A DNA stretch of 64,000 nt from Porticoccaceae bacterium (GCA_018069525.1 JAGPUQ010000002.1:185202-249201), one strand, 5' to 3'. Positions 1-9,297 are shown, counted from the first letter of the stretch. Numbers and translations: made by a program. Notes: generated from the sequence alone by a model not told the origin.

Positions 1-331
1 TCCAGACGTTAATTAAATGAATACGTTTAACGCCGAGCACCGCAACGTTACGAATAATACGGCGCAAAGCTTTGGGACGGGGCAGGGCGAGAACAAGTGT
101 TACCGGTAACGCTGGTGGCGGATCGCGCTCGAAGCTGACTTCCAGTTCGGCCATGGTGGCATCTATTTTGAGTACGGTTCCGCTACCGATTTGGCCATCG
201 ATTAAACCGACTTTCAAAATCGATTCGGGCGCAGTCTTTAATATGTTTTGCAAATGCAGTAAGCGACGATCATCAATACGGGCGCGGTTTTGGTGGTAGA
301 AGTCTGAAGGAGAGAGGAGCAGTAAGTTCAT
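1..331 (-). CDS. rsmE: RsmE-family 16S rRNA (uracil-1498-N3) methyltransferase, 3' part outside window
   Basis: About 110 N-terminal residues are visible; the gene runs off the left edge. The ATG at 331 opens MNLLLLSPSDF, followed by a PUA-like beta domain (RLLHLQNILK, VGLIDGQIGSG). Then comes the start of the SPOUT methylase fold, LALPRPKALRRIIRNVAVLG, which is typical of RsmE. Family knowledge: RsmE methylates N3 of U1498 in 16S rRNA using S-adenosylmethionine, in the cytoplasm. The knotted SAM-binding C-terminus lies outside the window, so completeness cannot be judged. The upstream 90 bases hold no other gene before the tRNA. Confidence 0.8.
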   Translation of the reverse strand, partial: MNLLLLSPSDFYHQNRARIDDRRLLHLQNILKTAPESILKVGLIDGQIGSGTVLKIDATMAELEVSFERDPPPALPVTLVLALPRPKALRRIIRNVAVLGVKRIHLINVW

Positions 332-423
332 GCTGTGATCTGCATTGAGATAATTTGTGTGGATAGGCTTTATGGATAACATTTATGATTAGTTTGTATG
401 GACAGCTTCAGTAAAGTACTAAT

Positions 424-500
424 TGGTGTCCCGGAGAGGATTCGAACCTCTGACCTGCCCCTTAGGAGGGGGCCGCGCTATCCAGCTGTGCCACCGGGAC
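424..500 (-). tRNA. tRNA-Arg (anticodon CCT)
   Basis: A 77-nt cloverleaf on the minus strand. The 7-bp acceptor stem is GTCCCGG with CCGGGAC, followed by discriminator A and an encoded CCA. The anticodon stem GCCCC/GGGGC closes a CTCCTAA loop, giving anticodon CCT, which reads AGG. The T loop is the standard TTCGAAT. All stems pair well, so it looks functional. It sits alone between rsmE and the J-domain gene. Confidence 0.95.
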
Positions 501-553
501 GTAAATAGATAGTCAGTAAGATAAGGCTCTTATTATAAGAGCGTCGAGGTTTA

Positions 554-1279
554 TCACAAACCTTTCAATAATTGATCCTTAGCGGCATTTACTTTCGCTG
601 CCAAGTAGTCGTTGCCGCCACGATCGGGATGCAGCTTCTGCATGAGGCTCTTATGGGCTTTACTGATGTCTTCACGGCTTGCACCAGGTTGTAGTCCTAA
701 AATTTGCCAGGCTTCTTCGTCGCTATTACCTGACAGTGGCGGTGAAGTGGTCTTAGCCTCTTCAAAACCGGTGAAGCGTCGTGCCATATAGGCGTTGAGT
801 AATAAGCCGGATTCTCGATCACTATTTTGGTAGGTGCTAAGCAGTTGGCTTAATTGTTCGCGGCTTAAGGTCGACAATCGACTCTGGGCGTAAGTGCCTT
901 TGCGCACAGTGCCGTCCATAGCGCCGTTAGTTAAGTTAATTTTAATTTCCAGATGCTGGGTGCGCAGTGTGGGTCCGATGCCCTCTGTACCAAATGCCGC
1001 ACTGCTGGCTTTGCCCCAAAACTTTAACAGGGGTGCGGCGCGCAATGCCGTAGTAAGTAGACCTTTCATCGCGGGTAACAAGCCGGCAATAGCGGCGCTG
1101 AGCCAATGGGCGCGACCGGTGATAACTAGCAACAGGGTGACAACAAAGACGCCGATAAACACGCTGCGCCAAATCACCGCGCGACGTTTTTCTGCGGATA
1201 AGGTATTTAGCTTTTTAGTTTCGCGCCATAGGTACCAAAGCACAAATGCCAGGACCAGCAGGACAATGATGCGCACCAT
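554..1279 (-). CDS. Membrane-anchored J-domain protein
   Basis: 241 aa. The N-terminus is hydrophobic: one segment at about residues 4-19, a second at about 36-56 and a weaker one at about 58-75. A linker follows, then a C-terminal J domain at about 187-241 with the diagnostic HPD at 217-219, where it would contact DnaK. A J domain at the extreme C-terminus behind membrane segments resembles the Tim14/DnaJC19 arrangement. It differs from classical DnaJ, which has an N-terminal J domain and zinc fingers. The role is probably DnaK recruitment to the inner membrane; the client is unknown. It lies just downstream of trhP on the same strand with a 19-bp gap, so co-transcription is likely. Confidence 0.8.
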   Translation of the reverse strand: MVRIIVLLVLAFVLWYLWRETKKLNTLSAEKRRAVIWRSVFIGVFVVTLLLVITGRAHWLSAAIAGLLPAMKGLLTTALRAAPLLKFWGKASSAAFGTEGIGPTLRTQHLEIKINLTNGAMDGTVRKGTYAQSRLSTLSREQLSQLLSTYQNSDRESGLLLNAYMARRFTGFEEAKTTSPPLSGNSDEEAWQILGLQPGASREDISKAHKSLMQKLHPDRGGNDYLAAKVNAAKDQLLKGL

Positions 1280-1298
1280 AAAAAATACAGATCCGAAT

Positions 1299-2723
1299 TT
1301 ATTGGGGCAGGTAGCGCATCAGCAGGGCGTATTCGTCCCCCTCTGCAGCGTTCCAGTCGTCGGGTAGCGGTATGCGCACCGTGTGACCCGAGCCAGGGGC
1401 AGCGGACATGGATTCGCCATTGAGTTTTTCGATATGATTTAGGTTAAACACGCGATTGCCACCAGGCCTGATTAACTCCAGGGTATCACCGGTTTCAAAG
1501 CGATTTTTTACGTCAATGGTTAACCAGCCGCGATCGGCATCGGTTTCCAGAATTTCACCGACAAATTGTTGTCTGCTGTTCCCGGAAGCACCCTTGCCGT
1601 AGTTTTGATAGGACTCGGGAACATGACGACGATAAAAGCCTTCGGTGTAACCGCGATTGGCGAGGTGGTCGAGTTCGGTCATCAAAGACATATCAAAAGG
1701 CTTACCGTTGACCGCCTCATCAATTGCGCGGCGATAGCTTTGCGCGGTGCGGGCGACGTAGTAGTGAGATTTAGTACGACCTTCAATTTTTAAGGAATGA
1801 ATGCCCATGTCTACCAGAGTGGGTACGTGTTGCACCGCACGTAGATCTTTGGAGTTCATAATATAAGTGCCATGCTCGTCTTCGTAGGCAGGCATAAATT
1901 CATCGGGCCGGTTTTCTTCTTGTAAAAGCACTAAAGGTGGTTCGTCAAAACCCGCTGTATTGTCCACCACGGGCGAGTCGCCGGGTGCCCAGGATTGTAC
2001 TTGAGGGTTTACCGGAGTGATGTTGCCGGTTTCATCTTGCGTGGCTGCGTGGGCCTGATACTTCCAGCGGCAGGCATTGGTGCAGGCGCCTTGATTGGGA
2101 TCGCGGTGATTCATATAGCCAGACAGCAGGCAGCGACCTGAGTAGGCGATACACAGCGCGCCGTGGACAAAGACTTCGAGTTCCATGCCAGGACATTCTT
2201 CGCGAATTTCGCCAATTTCCTCCATCGATAATTCTCGGGATAAAATTACTCGGCTAACACCTTGTTTATACCAGAACTGCACCGTCGCGAAATTTACCGC
2301 GTTGGCCTGCACAGAAAGGTGGATGGGGACGTCTGGCCAGCGTTCGCGTACCAGCATAATTAGCCCGGGGTCGGACATGATCAGCGCGTCGGGCCCCATC
2401 TCAATCACGGCTTCCATATCGCGTAAATAGGTGCGTACTTTATCGTTGTGGGGCGAAATATTACTGGCAATATAAAATTGCTTGCCTTGCTTGTGCGCCT
2501 CGGCAACGGCCTCGCCCATAATGTTGAGACGATTAAATTCGTTGTTGCGCACCCGTAAGCTGTAGCGAGGTTGTCCGGCGTAGACTGCATCCGCCCCGTA
2601 GGCGAAGGCGTAGCGCATGCTTTTGTAGGTGCCCGCAGGAGACAGCAACTCCGGAGTTTTGATTATTCCAGAAGCAGCACCTCGTGACGTAGCTATTTTT
2701 GAGGAAACGGTATTTGAAGACAT
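1299..2723 (-). CDS. trhP: U32-family tRNA hydroxylation protein TrhP (YegQ)
   Basis: 474 aa, close to E. coli YegQ. The peptidase-U32 signature lies at about residues 183-201 (EVFVHGALCIAYSGRCLLS). Conserved cysteines are at 191, 198, 214 and 218, and ACTNACRW follows. These cysteines are thought to hold an iron-sulfur cluster. Family knowledge: TrhP makes 5-hydroxyuridine at position 34 of some tRNAs, using prephenate as the hydroxyl source. It is not known to be a protease despite the family name. The first ~22 residues are Ser/Thr-rich and may be an extension; the conserved part begins at TPELLSPAG. It reads toward the J-domain gene. Confidence 0.88.
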   Translation of the reverse strand: MSSNTVSSKIATSRGAASGIIKTPELLSPAGTYKSMRYAFAYGADAVYAGQPRYSLRVRNNEFNRLNIMGEAVAEAHKQGKQFYIASNISPHNDKVRTYLRDMEAVIEMGPDALIMSDPGLIMLVRERWPDVPIHLSVQANAVNFATVQFWYKQGVSRVILSRELSMEEIGEIREECPGMELEVFVHGALCIAYSGRCLLSGYMNHRDPNQGACTNACRWKYQAHAATQDETGNITPVNPQVQSWAPGDSPVVDNTAGFDEPPLVLLQEENRPDEFMPAYEDEHGTYIMNSKDLRAVQHVPTLVDMGIHSLKIEGRTKSHYYVARTAQSYRRAIDEAVNGKPFDMSLMTELDHLANRGYTEGFYRRHVPESYQNYGKGASGNSRQQFVGEILETDADRGWLTIDVKNRFETGDTLELIRPGGNRVFNLNHIEKLNGESMSAAPGSGHTVRIPLPDDWNAAEGDEYALLMRYLPQ

Positions 2724-2871
2724 GGCGGTAGCAACAGTGGCAAATTAGCGGGCCATTTTACCAGTAATCGGGTGACATCGCTGTTCAATTATGGTTTTTA
2801 TAGACGTTTTATGAGAGGCTTCCAGAATATTACTTTTCGGCCTAAAAACACCTCGAGCGAGACCACTGTTG

Positions 2872-4113
2872 ATGACGACACCCATAACCAAATCTGCCGC
2901 AAGCTCCCAAACAAGCACCCAGACAGCTACTCAGGCAACGTTGGGCACACCCTTTACCAGCACCGCCACCAAAGTGATGTTGTGCGGTTCCGGGGAGTTG
3001 GGCAAGGAAGTCGTGATCGAACTACAGCGTCTGGGTGTAGAGGTGATCGCACTGGATCGCTACGAAAACGCGCCGGCCATGCAGGTGGCTGACCGTAGCT
3101 ATACGCTGTCTATGCTCGATGGCGATGCGCTACGTGACATCGTCGAGCGCGAAAAACCCGATTACATTGTGCCGGAGATCGAGGCCATCGCGACGGCTAC
3201 CCTGGTGGAGCTAGAGAGCGAAGGTTTTAACGTGGTGCCCACCGCGCGCGCCGCGCAACTGACGATGAACCGGGAGGGCATTCGTCGTCTCGCCGCCGAA
3301 GAGTTATCCCTCGCTACCTCGCCCTTTCGCTTTGCGGATACCCGCGCTGATTTTGATGCCGCCATCGCCGAAATCGGTATTCCCTGTGTGGTGAAACCGA
3401 TTATGAGTTCTTCCGGTAAGGGGCAAAGTTTGATTAAAAGTCCGGCGGATATCGACCACGCCTGGCAATATGCTCAGGAGGGTGGTCGCGCCGGAGCGGG
3501 GCGGGTAATCATCGAAGGCTTTGTAGATTTCGATTATGAAATCACGCTGTTGACCGTTCAGCACCGCAATGGTGTGAGTTTTTGTGCGCCCATTGGTCAT
3601 CGTCAGGAAGACGGCGATTATCGCGAATCCTGGCAACCGCAAGCCATGAGTGCTGCCGCTTTGAGGGCAGCCGAAGTCATGGCCACAACAGTCACCGAAG
3701 CTCTGGGAGGCTGGGGGATTTTTGGTGTGGAGCTATTTATTAAAGGTGACGAGGTGATTTTTAGCGAGGTTTCACCCCGACCCCACGATACCGGCATGGT
3801 CACGTTGATCTCTCAGGATCTGTCTCAGTTTGCCCTCCACGTGCGTGCAATTCTGGGTTTACCAGTGCCAAATATCCAGCTACATGGCCCCTCCGCATCA
3901 GCAGCTTTGCTGGTGGAAGGGGATTCGGGTCAAACCGCATTCTCGGGCCTGGAGGCCGCGTTAGAAGAGCCGGATACTCAAATTCGACTATTCGGCAAAC
4001 CTGAGGTCAAAGGTCGCAGGCGTATGGGCGTCTGTTTGGCCCGTGGTAGTGATATAGAAGCGGCCAAAAACAAAGCTATGAAGGCTCGCGATATGATTAA
4101 AGTGAGCTTGTAA
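2872..4113 (+). CDS. purT: Formate-dependent phosphoribosylglycinamide formyltransferase PurT
   Basis: 413 aa from the ATG at 2872; an in-frame TTG lies immediately before it. PurT formylates GAR with formate and ATP, a folate-independent third step of purine synthesis. The N-terminal nucleotide-binding strand is [13 protein letters not shown]. The ATP-grasp core shows [14 protein letters not shown], and the metal/ATP-binding end shows GVELF and [12 protein letters not shown]. The protein is about 20 residues longer than the E. coli enzyme (392 aa) because of a Ser/Thr-rich N-terminal tail, so the true start might be later, near the first conserved strand. A PurN-like gene lies 1.6 kb downstream. 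Confidence 0.93.
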   Translation: MTTPITKSAASSQTSTQTATQATLGTPFTSTATKVMLCGSGELGKEVVIELQRLGVEVIALDRYENAPAMQVADRSYTLSMLDGDALRDIVEREKPDYIVPEIEAIATATLVELESEGFNVVPTARAAQLTMNREGIRRLAAEELSLATSPFRFADTRADFDAAIAEIGIPCVVKPIMSSSGKGQSLIKSPADIDHAWQYAQEGGRAGAGRVIIEGFVDFDYEITLLTVQHRNGVSFCAPIGHRQEDGDYRESWQPQAMSAAALRAAEVMATTVTEALGGWGIFGVELFIKGDEVIFSEVSPRPHDTGMVTLISQDLSQFALHVRAILGLPVPNIQLHGPSASAALLVEGDSGQTAFSGLEAALEEPDTQIRLFGKPEVKGRRRMGVCLARGSDIEAAKNKAMKARDMIKVSL

Positions 4114-4161
4114 GGTGTTTTAGATGGTAATTGTGGGCGATCTTTTTTTGTCAATATATTG

Positions 4162-4203
4162 TTGGAAAGCTTCCCTTTTTAAACAATAATGATTATCATT
4201 TGC
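4162..4203 (+). promoter_or_regulatory. Promoter overlapped by a Fur box
   Basis: A -35-like TTGGAA (4162-4167) and a -10-like AATAAT (4185-4190) are 17 bp apart. The 19-bp stretch 4185-4203, centred on 4194, contains the perfect inverted repeat AATGAT-T-ATCATT. It is very close to the Fur consensus GATAATGATAATCATTATC. Iron-loaded Fur bound here would cover the -10 element and repress the cupredoxin-FTR1 genes that follow. Confidence 0.8.
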
Positions 4204-4263
4204 ATTACGTGACACCGCACCATTCCGGTGAATCCCCGTGCACCCCCGTGAGAGGTATTTGTT

Positions 4264-4584
4264 ATGCGAGTTATATTAGGATTGATGTTTACTGTGTTAG
4301 CGCTGAGCGCCCAGGCTGAAGTGCCCGAATTCCAGGTGGTGATTAAGGATCATCATTTTGTGCCAGCAGAGATACGTATTCCCGCCGGTACCAAGGTAAA
4401 GCTGATCATTGAAAATCAGGATCCGACGCCGGAAGAATTTGAGAGCGACTCTTTGCACCGTGAAAAAATTATCGCCGGCAATAAAACCGCCAAAGTTATG
4501 ATTGGTCCGCTTAAGCCGGGTAGCTATCCGTTCTTCGGTGAGTTTAACGAAGACACGGCTCAGGGCGTAGTGATCGCTGAGTAA
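4264..4584 (+). CDS. Periplasmic cupredoxin-domain protein of an FTR1 iron uptake system
   Basis: 106 aa. A signal peptide (about residues 1-18, ending AQA) is followed by a single small cupredoxin-like beta sandwich. It contains FESDSLHREKIIAG and GSYPFFGEF, sequences typical of the cupredoxin domain of EfeO-like and FTR1-linked proteins. The classical Cys-His-Met copper ligands near the C-terminus are absent, as is usual in this subgroup. It probably handles iron or copper in the periplasm for the permease encoded 87 bp downstream. The gene lies directly behind a strong Fur box, so iron control is expected. Confidence 0.8.
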   Translation: MRVILGLMFTVLALSAQAEVPEFQVVIKDHHFVPAEIRIPAGTKVKLIIENQDPTPEEFESDSLHREKIIAGNKTAKVMIGPLKPGSYPFFGEFNEDTAQGVVIAE

Positions 4585-4671
4585 AGCTCGGTCGCTCACT
4601 ATTTTGTTTGAAGCGGTGTCGTTTAAAGTAAAGCTCACCGCAAATCACCGTCCTCTGCGGGCCCAGGTCTG

Positions 4672-5514
4672 ATGTTAAGTTCTCTCATTATTGTATTTCG
4701 CGAAGTACTCGAAGCCGCGCTCATCATTGGTATTGTCTGTGCTGCAACTCGTGGCATGGACAAGCGTTTTAGCATGGTGGCTATCGGCATTATTTTGGGT
4801 GCGCTGGGTGCCGTTATCGTCGCTTTGTTTGCCGACGTGGTCGCCGATTTTGCGGAAGGTATGGGGCAGGAACTGTTCAACGCCAGCGTATTGTTAACGG
4901 TTGTGGTTATGCTGGCCTGGCACCTTATTTGGATGGCGCAGCACGGAGCTGAGCTGGCCAGTAGGGCGAATAAAACGGGTTCCTCCGTACGCGAGGGTAG
5001 TGAGCCGCTCACGGTATTAATTCTACTGGTGGGTCTTGCGGTATTGCGAGAAGGGGCCGAGGTCGTACTCTTCCTTTACGGTATTGCTGCTGGCGGTTCC
5101 TCCGCGAGCATGATGATAATGGGTTCATTGCTGGGTTTGGTTTTGGGTGTGCTGGTTGGCTTTGCTCTGTATGGCGGTCTAATTCGTATTCCCACCAGGA
5201 GTTTGTTTGCCGTGTCTTCCGCGCTGCTGGTGGTGTTGGCAGCAGGCATGGCCGGAAAAGCCGCAAAATACCTGATACAGGGTGATTTTATTCCAGCCCT
5301 TGGTTACGATCTGTGGGATACCTCCGCGTTAATCAGCAACAACTCCATCGCCGGTGAAGTGTTCGGCACCTTAATTGGCTACGATGCCAAACCTGCCGGT
5401 ATGCAGGTCGTCTTTTATGTTGTGGCCCTGGTATTGATTCTTGCCGGAATGTGGTGGGCAAAACAGAAGCACCCTGTGGCAAGCTTTACTAAGGATTCCC
5501 AAGCTGCTGCTTAA
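4672..5514 (+). CDS. FTR1-family high-affinity iron permease
   Basis: 280 aa, about seven hydrophobic segments. It carries the two REXXE motifs of the FTR1/EfeU family, REVLE at residues 10-14 and REGAE at 126-130, which bind ferric ion during transport across the inner membrane. Family knowledge: FTR1-type permeases work with an oxidase or cupredoxin partner, and the preceding gene fits that role. No EfeB peroxidase gene is nearby, so the system is a reduced two-gene form. Control by the Fur box at 4185-4203 is inferred. An uninterrupted reading frame and standard length argue that it is intact. Confidence 0.9.
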   Translation: MLSSLIIVFREVLEAALIIGIVCAATRGMDKRFSMVAIGIILGALGAVIVALFADVVADFAEGMGQELFNASVLLTVVVMLAWHLIWMAQHGAELASRANKTGSSVREGSEPLTVLILLVGLAVLREGAEVVLFLYGIAAGGSSASMMIMGSLLGLVLGVLVGFALYGGLIRIPTRSLFAVSSALLVVLAAGMAGKAAKYLIQGDFIPALGYDLWDTSALISNNSIAGEVFGTLIGYDAKPAGMQVVFYVVALVLILAGMWWAKQKHPVASFTKDSQAAA

Positions 5515-5560
5515 TAATAACTCTAATCGTTTTGCTTGATCGATTCCATGTTTAACTCCT

Positions 5561-5584
5561 TGCTTAATCCCCTGCTTAACCCCC
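5561..5584. repeat. Two 12-bp tandem units in the FTR1-formyltransferase gap
   Basis: TGCTTAATCCCC is followed by TGCTTAACCCCC, and then further C residues. There is no coding sense and no clear hairpin with a T-tract. It belongs to a set of short tandem duplications seen across the window. Confidence 0.6.
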
Positions 5585-5681
5585 CCCTGTTTGATGGTTA
5601 AGCCTGTCGAGTTTGATTTAAACAGCTTTATTATTCAAAAATTAATACTGGATTCCAGATGAGTCTGCTATATTTCTGCCT

Positions 5682-6269
5682 GTGAAAATTAGCTTCCTTG
5701 CATCCCATGGTGGTTCCGCGGCACGGTATATTATTGCCGCAATGCGCGCAGGCCAGTTAGATGCGCAACCAGGATTATTGATTACCAATAATCAAAATTC
5801 CGACATATATCGATGGTGCCAGGAACACGCTATCGACCTTGCCTGTATTAGCACAAAAACACATCCGCTTGATGAGGATAGAGATAAGGCGATACATGGG
5901 GCATTGAAAACCGCGGGTACAGATTTTATCGTGTTATCTGGTTATATGAAAAAAATTGGGCCGCTCACTTTATCCGGGTATGCCAACAAAATCCTTAATG
6001 TGCACCCCTCGTTATTACCTCGACATGGTGGTCAGGGCTTGTATGGCGATAAAGTACACGAGTCCGTATTGAAATCGGGCGATAAACAATCTGGCGCGAC
6101 CGTTCAATTTGTTAGCGAAGAGTACGATCAAGGACCTATTGTTGCTCAGCAAACAGTGACAGTGCTTGAAGGTGAAACCCTGGCGACACTGAAAGCTAAA
6201 GTTCAGGTCATAGAAAATGAGCTTTATTTAAGAAGTTTAAAACAGCTATTGCTGAGTTATAAGGGCTAG
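5682..6269 (+). CDS. PurN-like formyltransferase
   Basis: 195 aa from a GTG start. The fold and key residues are those of glycinamide ribonucleotide transformylase: NVHPSLLP with Asn106 and His108, and a later Asp149 in YDQGPIVAQ. These correspond to the catalytic Asn-His-Asp triad of PurN. The N-terminal loop is SHGGSAARYI rather than the usual GNGSNLQAI. It would transfer a formyl group from 10-formyltetrahydrofolate, most simply to GAR. Because purT is close by, either the cell keeps both routes here or this copy has another substrate. It is not next to purM, its usual partner, so I leave the symbol blank. Confidence 0.75.
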   Translation: MKISFLASHGGSAARYIIAAMRAGQLDAQPGLLITNNQNSDIYRWCQEHAIDLACISTKTHPLDEDRDKAIHGALKTAGTDFIVLSGYMKKIGPLTLSGYANKILNVHPSLLPRHGGQGLYGDKVHESVLKSGDKQSGATVQFVSEEYDQGPIVAQQTVTVLEGETLATLKAKVQVIENELYLRSLKQLLLSYKG

Positions 6270-6362
6270 AAGTGTATATTTTAGGAGCTCAACGTTATAT
6301 TTTATTGCATTAAAAAATAATAGTTTAACTAATCTCGTGTGATTTTCGAGATATTATTGATT

Positions 6363-6836
6363 ATGGATACAATAAACATCATGGATACATTGAACACAGT
6401 AGATTTGGCCCATATTATTCAGCTGGCAGTTGCCCCGGTATTTTTACTAGCGGGTATCGCCGGGTTTTTAAATGTGATGTCTGCTCGACTGGGAAGAATT
6501 ATCGATCGGGCCCGTGTGGTTGAACTGCGAGTATCGCAATTACACGACCCGGATCGATTAAGGGTTTCCGAAGAGGAAATGAAAATATTATGGCGTCGCG
6601 TGGGCATTATTAACTGGTCCATTGGCTTGTGTACGGCAGCGGCATTGTCGGTTTGCTTGTTGATTGTCAGCTTATTTGTAGTGGGTTTCTGGATTTTAAA
6701 CGGCGATATTCTGGTGGGTGGCTTATTTGTATTAGCTTTGTTCTTGCTGATTGTTGCGCTATTATTCTTTATGAAAGAAGTTCAATTAGCGACGCGCACA
6801 ATGCGATTTGGCCGTGAGTTTTCTGTAAACGATTAA
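6363..6836 (+). CDS. DUF2721 membrane protein
   Basis: 157 aa from the ATG at 6363; a GTG 24 bp upstream is also in frame. Hydrophobic segments lie near the N-terminus (AVAPVFLLAGIAGFL) and as a pair in the C-terminal half. Between them is a charged cytoplasmic stretch with NVMSARLGRIIDRAR, characteristic of DUF2721. The function of the family is not known to me. The next gene on the same strand, 95 bp away, encodes a GDT1-like cation exporter, so a link to ion handling is possible but unproven. Confidence 0.75.
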   Translation: MDTINIMDTLNTVDLAHIIQLAVAPVFLLAGIAGFLNVMSARLGRIIDRARVVELRVSQLHDPDRLRVSEEEMKILWRRVGIINWSIGLCTAAALSVCLLIVSLFVVGFWILNGDILVGGLFVLALFLLIVALLFFMKEVQLATRTMRFGREFSVND

Positions 6837-6931
6837 AGCTCAGTGTTGTGTCAAAAGTGGCTTATCTAAGCTACTCACAGATGGTCTTAATTAATTGAAA
6901 ATTAAAATAGGGAAATAAAGGAAGCGATAAC

Positions 6932-7213
6932 TTGTCAGCAATAGAAGTAAAAGTATTTTTTGCCATGTTCACAACGATCTTTATAGCCGAGCTTGGCGAC
7001 AAAACTCAGTTTGCCACTATGCTGTTTGCGGCGGATAAGGATATTAGCAAATGGGTGGTTTTTCTGGCTGCGGCTTCCGCTCTGGTACTTGCCTCGGCGA
7101 TTGGTGTGTTAGCGGGTTCTGTTTTATCCTCATTGATTAGCGCTAAAGTGCTTTCGTACATTGCTGGGGTGGGCTTTATTGTGATTGGTTGTTATACCTT
7201 GTATCAAATATAA
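6932..7213 (+). CDS. Half-size GDT1/UPF0016 cation transporter protein
   Basis: 93 aa with about three membrane segments. It has one copy of the family motif E-x-G-D-K-T at residues 20-25 (ELGDKT), which lies in the cation path. Full-length members have two such repeats in inverted orientation; this one has a single repeat and would need to pair with itself or another half-size protein. Known members move Mn2+ or Ca2+. The start is probably TTG at 6932, preceded by AAGGAAG at suitable distance; no ATG precedes the conserved region. Confidence 0.78.
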   Translation: MSAIEVKVFFAMFTTIFIAELGDKTQFATMLFAADKDISKWVVFLAAASALVLASAIGVLAGSVLSSLISAKVLSYIAGVGFIVIGCYTLYQI

Positions 7214-7289
7214 GGCTGTTAGGCATAGGGTATCAGTCATAATGACGTTCTCGTAACGATTAAAGCAAGATAATAGAAGGCAATCGATA

Positions 7290-9149
7290 GTGCACGAAAA
7301 TCTCGGATTTCTTCTCGCAGCTATTTTGGTGCTGGGTATTGGCGCGCAATGGCTGGCCTGGCGACTTAAGCTACCCTCGATATTATTTTTACTACTGTTG
7401 GGCGTACTCGCAGGGCCGGTGAGTGGGTTTTTAAACCCGGACGAAATCTTTGGTGACTTACTCTTCCCAACGATCTCCCTTGGGGTGGCGATTGTCCTGT
7501 TTGAAGGCGCACTAACACTGCGGTTTGCCGATATTCGCGAACAGGGCGTCATGGTAAGTAACCTGGTGACCTGGGGCGCCGTATTAAACTGGCTGCTAAT
7601 TAGTGCCGGGACCTGGTACTTCATCGATTTTTCCATCTCGATGTCTTTATTATTTGGCGCTCTGGTGGTGGTGACTGGGCCAACGGTGGTGTCGCCCTTG
7701 CTACGTAATGTTCGGCCGGTACCTGCGGTGGGTAAAGTGCTGCGCTGGGAAGGCATCTTGATCGATCCGATCGGTGCCATTTTGGCGGTATTGGTATTTG
7801 AAGCTATTATTTCAGATGCTCAGGGTGGTTCGCTGCGTTTGTTTTTCAGCGAGCTGGCAGCCGGTGGCGTGTGTGGGGCAGCGGGAGCCTTGTTGATTGG
7901 CTATATGCTGCGTCGGCATTTAATGCCGGAGTACTTACACAGTGTGGTCACATTAGCGGCCGTGGTTGGCGTATTCGCCATCAGTAACCAATTGGCGCAT
8001 GAATCCGGGTTGTTGGCGGTTACGGTGATGGGCGTGTGGCTGGCCAATACCAGGGGTGTCGATATCTCCGATATTTTGAGTTTTAAAGAGAGTCTTTCGG
8101 TACTGATTGTTTCGCTGTTATTTATTTTACTGGTAGCGCGTTTACAGTTGGAACAAGTTACCGGGCTTGGTATAGGCGCGGTGGGCGTGTTGTTAGTGGT
8201 GTTGCTGGCGCGCCCGGTTATGGTGTGGGCCTCGGCGATGGGTTCCAAACTTGATTGGAAAGAAAAAGCGCTGATTAGCTGGATTGCCCCGCGAGGTATT
8301 GTGGCTGCGGCAGTATCCTCTCTGTTTGCCATTAAGTTGGGTGAGCTGGGCGTTGCCGGTGCGGACACCCTGGCCGGCTTAACCTTTCTAATTATTATAG
8401 TGACGGTGATCTTACAAAGTATTACCGCCTCACCGGTTGCGCGTTTATTGGGACTAACCGAAGAAGAAGCCAAAGGGGTTTTGATTTTGGGCGGCAACAA
8501 TGTTGCGTTGGCGATTGGCAAGGCACTGTTAAGCTCGGGCTTTAGGGTTAAGCTGGCCTCGTCCAGCTGGAGCGAAATCCAGACCGCGCGCATGGAAGGG
8601 CTGGAAACCTATTTTGGCAACCCGGTATCCGCTCATGCCGATCGCCATCTCGATTTAATGGGTATCGGGCGCTTGTTAGCAATGTCGCGACGACCTGCCT
8701 TAAATACCTTGGCCTCGATGAAATACGCCAGTGAGTTTGGTCGGCAGCGGGTATTTACCTTGCGTACTTCGGAGGAAAAGGACGAGTCCGACAAAGCTCG
8801 TATGGGGGAAAGCTATCACACTCAGCGTTTATTCGGTGGCGATGTCACTATTCAAAAGTTGGCGAGTTTGTTGGGGCAGGGCGCTGAGATTAAATCCACG
8901 CGCTTGAGCGACTCGTTTACGATGGAAAGTTATCGAGAGCACTACGGTAAGGATGCGATGCTGTTATTTGGCATTAACCCGGAAGGTCGCCTGCGACCGT
9001 TTACCGATGAGGCTGAGCCAGAAGTCGGCCACGGCTGGGTTCTCGTTGCACTGTTACCGAAGGCCGTAATAACGAAGCTGGAGGCGGAGCGTCAGGCGGA
9101 AGAGCTCAAAGAGCGAGCCGAAGCAGAGCTTGGAGATAAGTCTTCCTAG
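7290..9149 (+). CDS. CPA1-type Na+(K+)/H+ antiporter with C-terminal TrkA-like nucleotide-binding domain
   Basis: 619 aa from GTG. Residues ~1-390 form about 12 hydrophobic segments of the Na+/H+ exchanger fold, with TGPTVVSPL near 129-137 and EGILIDPIGA near 154-163. The usual Asn-Asp pair of NhaP proteins is replaced by Ile-Asp (158-159), leaving the Asp. A Rossmann-like domain starts near residue 395 (GVLILGGNN), as in RCK/TrkA regulatory domains. The C-terminal ~25 residues are rich in Glu, Lys and Arg. It would exchange a monovalent cation for protons at the inner membrane, with nucleotide gating. The gene ends before a strong bidirectional terminator. Confidence 0.85.
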   Translation: MHENLGFLLAAILVLGIGAQWLAWRLKLPSILFLLLLGVLAGPVSGFLNPDEIFGDLLFPTISLGVAIVLFEGALTLRFADIREQGVMVSNLVTWGAVLNWLLISAGTWYFIDFSISMSLLFGALVVVTGPTVVSPLLRNVRPVPAVGKVLRWEGILIDPIGAILAVLVFEAIISDAQGGSLRLFFSELAAGGVCGAAGALLIGYMLRRHLMPEYLHSVVTLAAVVGVFAISNQLAHESGLLAVTVMGVWLANTRGVDISDILSFKESLSVLIVSLLFILLVARLQLEQVTGLGIGAVGVLLVVLLARPVMVWASAMGSKLDWKEKALISWIAPRGIVAAAVSSLFAIKLGELGVAGADTLAGLTFLIIIVTVILQSITASPVARLLGLTEEEAKGVLILGGNNVALAIGKALLSSGFRVKLASSSWSEIQTARMEGLETYFGNPVSAHADRHLDLMGIGRLLAMSRRPALNTLASMKYASEFGRQRVFTLRTSEEKDESDKARMGESYHTQRLFGGDVTIQKLASLLGQGAEIKSTRLSDSFTMESYREHYGKDAMLLFGINPEGRLRPFTDEAEPEVGHGWVLVALLPKAVITKLEAERQAEELKERAEAELGDKSS

Positions 9150-9297
9150 ATAAAATAATAGAAGGGATAAGCTAATAAAGTGGATCAACATTTAGGGCAG
9201 AGTCATTGGGATCTATTTAAATTCTGGCCAATGAAAAGTTCGCAGTAACTTACTTGATTAAATTTTTTACCTGAAGATCGGGGTTATGATGACTTAG

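Noticed and set aside
2772..3092. 106-codon frame overlapping the purT start
   Set aside because: Overlaps purT in another frame with no family likeness.
7130..8593. Long antisense frames opposite the antiporter gene
   Set aside because: Sequence is Ser/Thr/Pro-rich shadow of codon bias; no family likeness.
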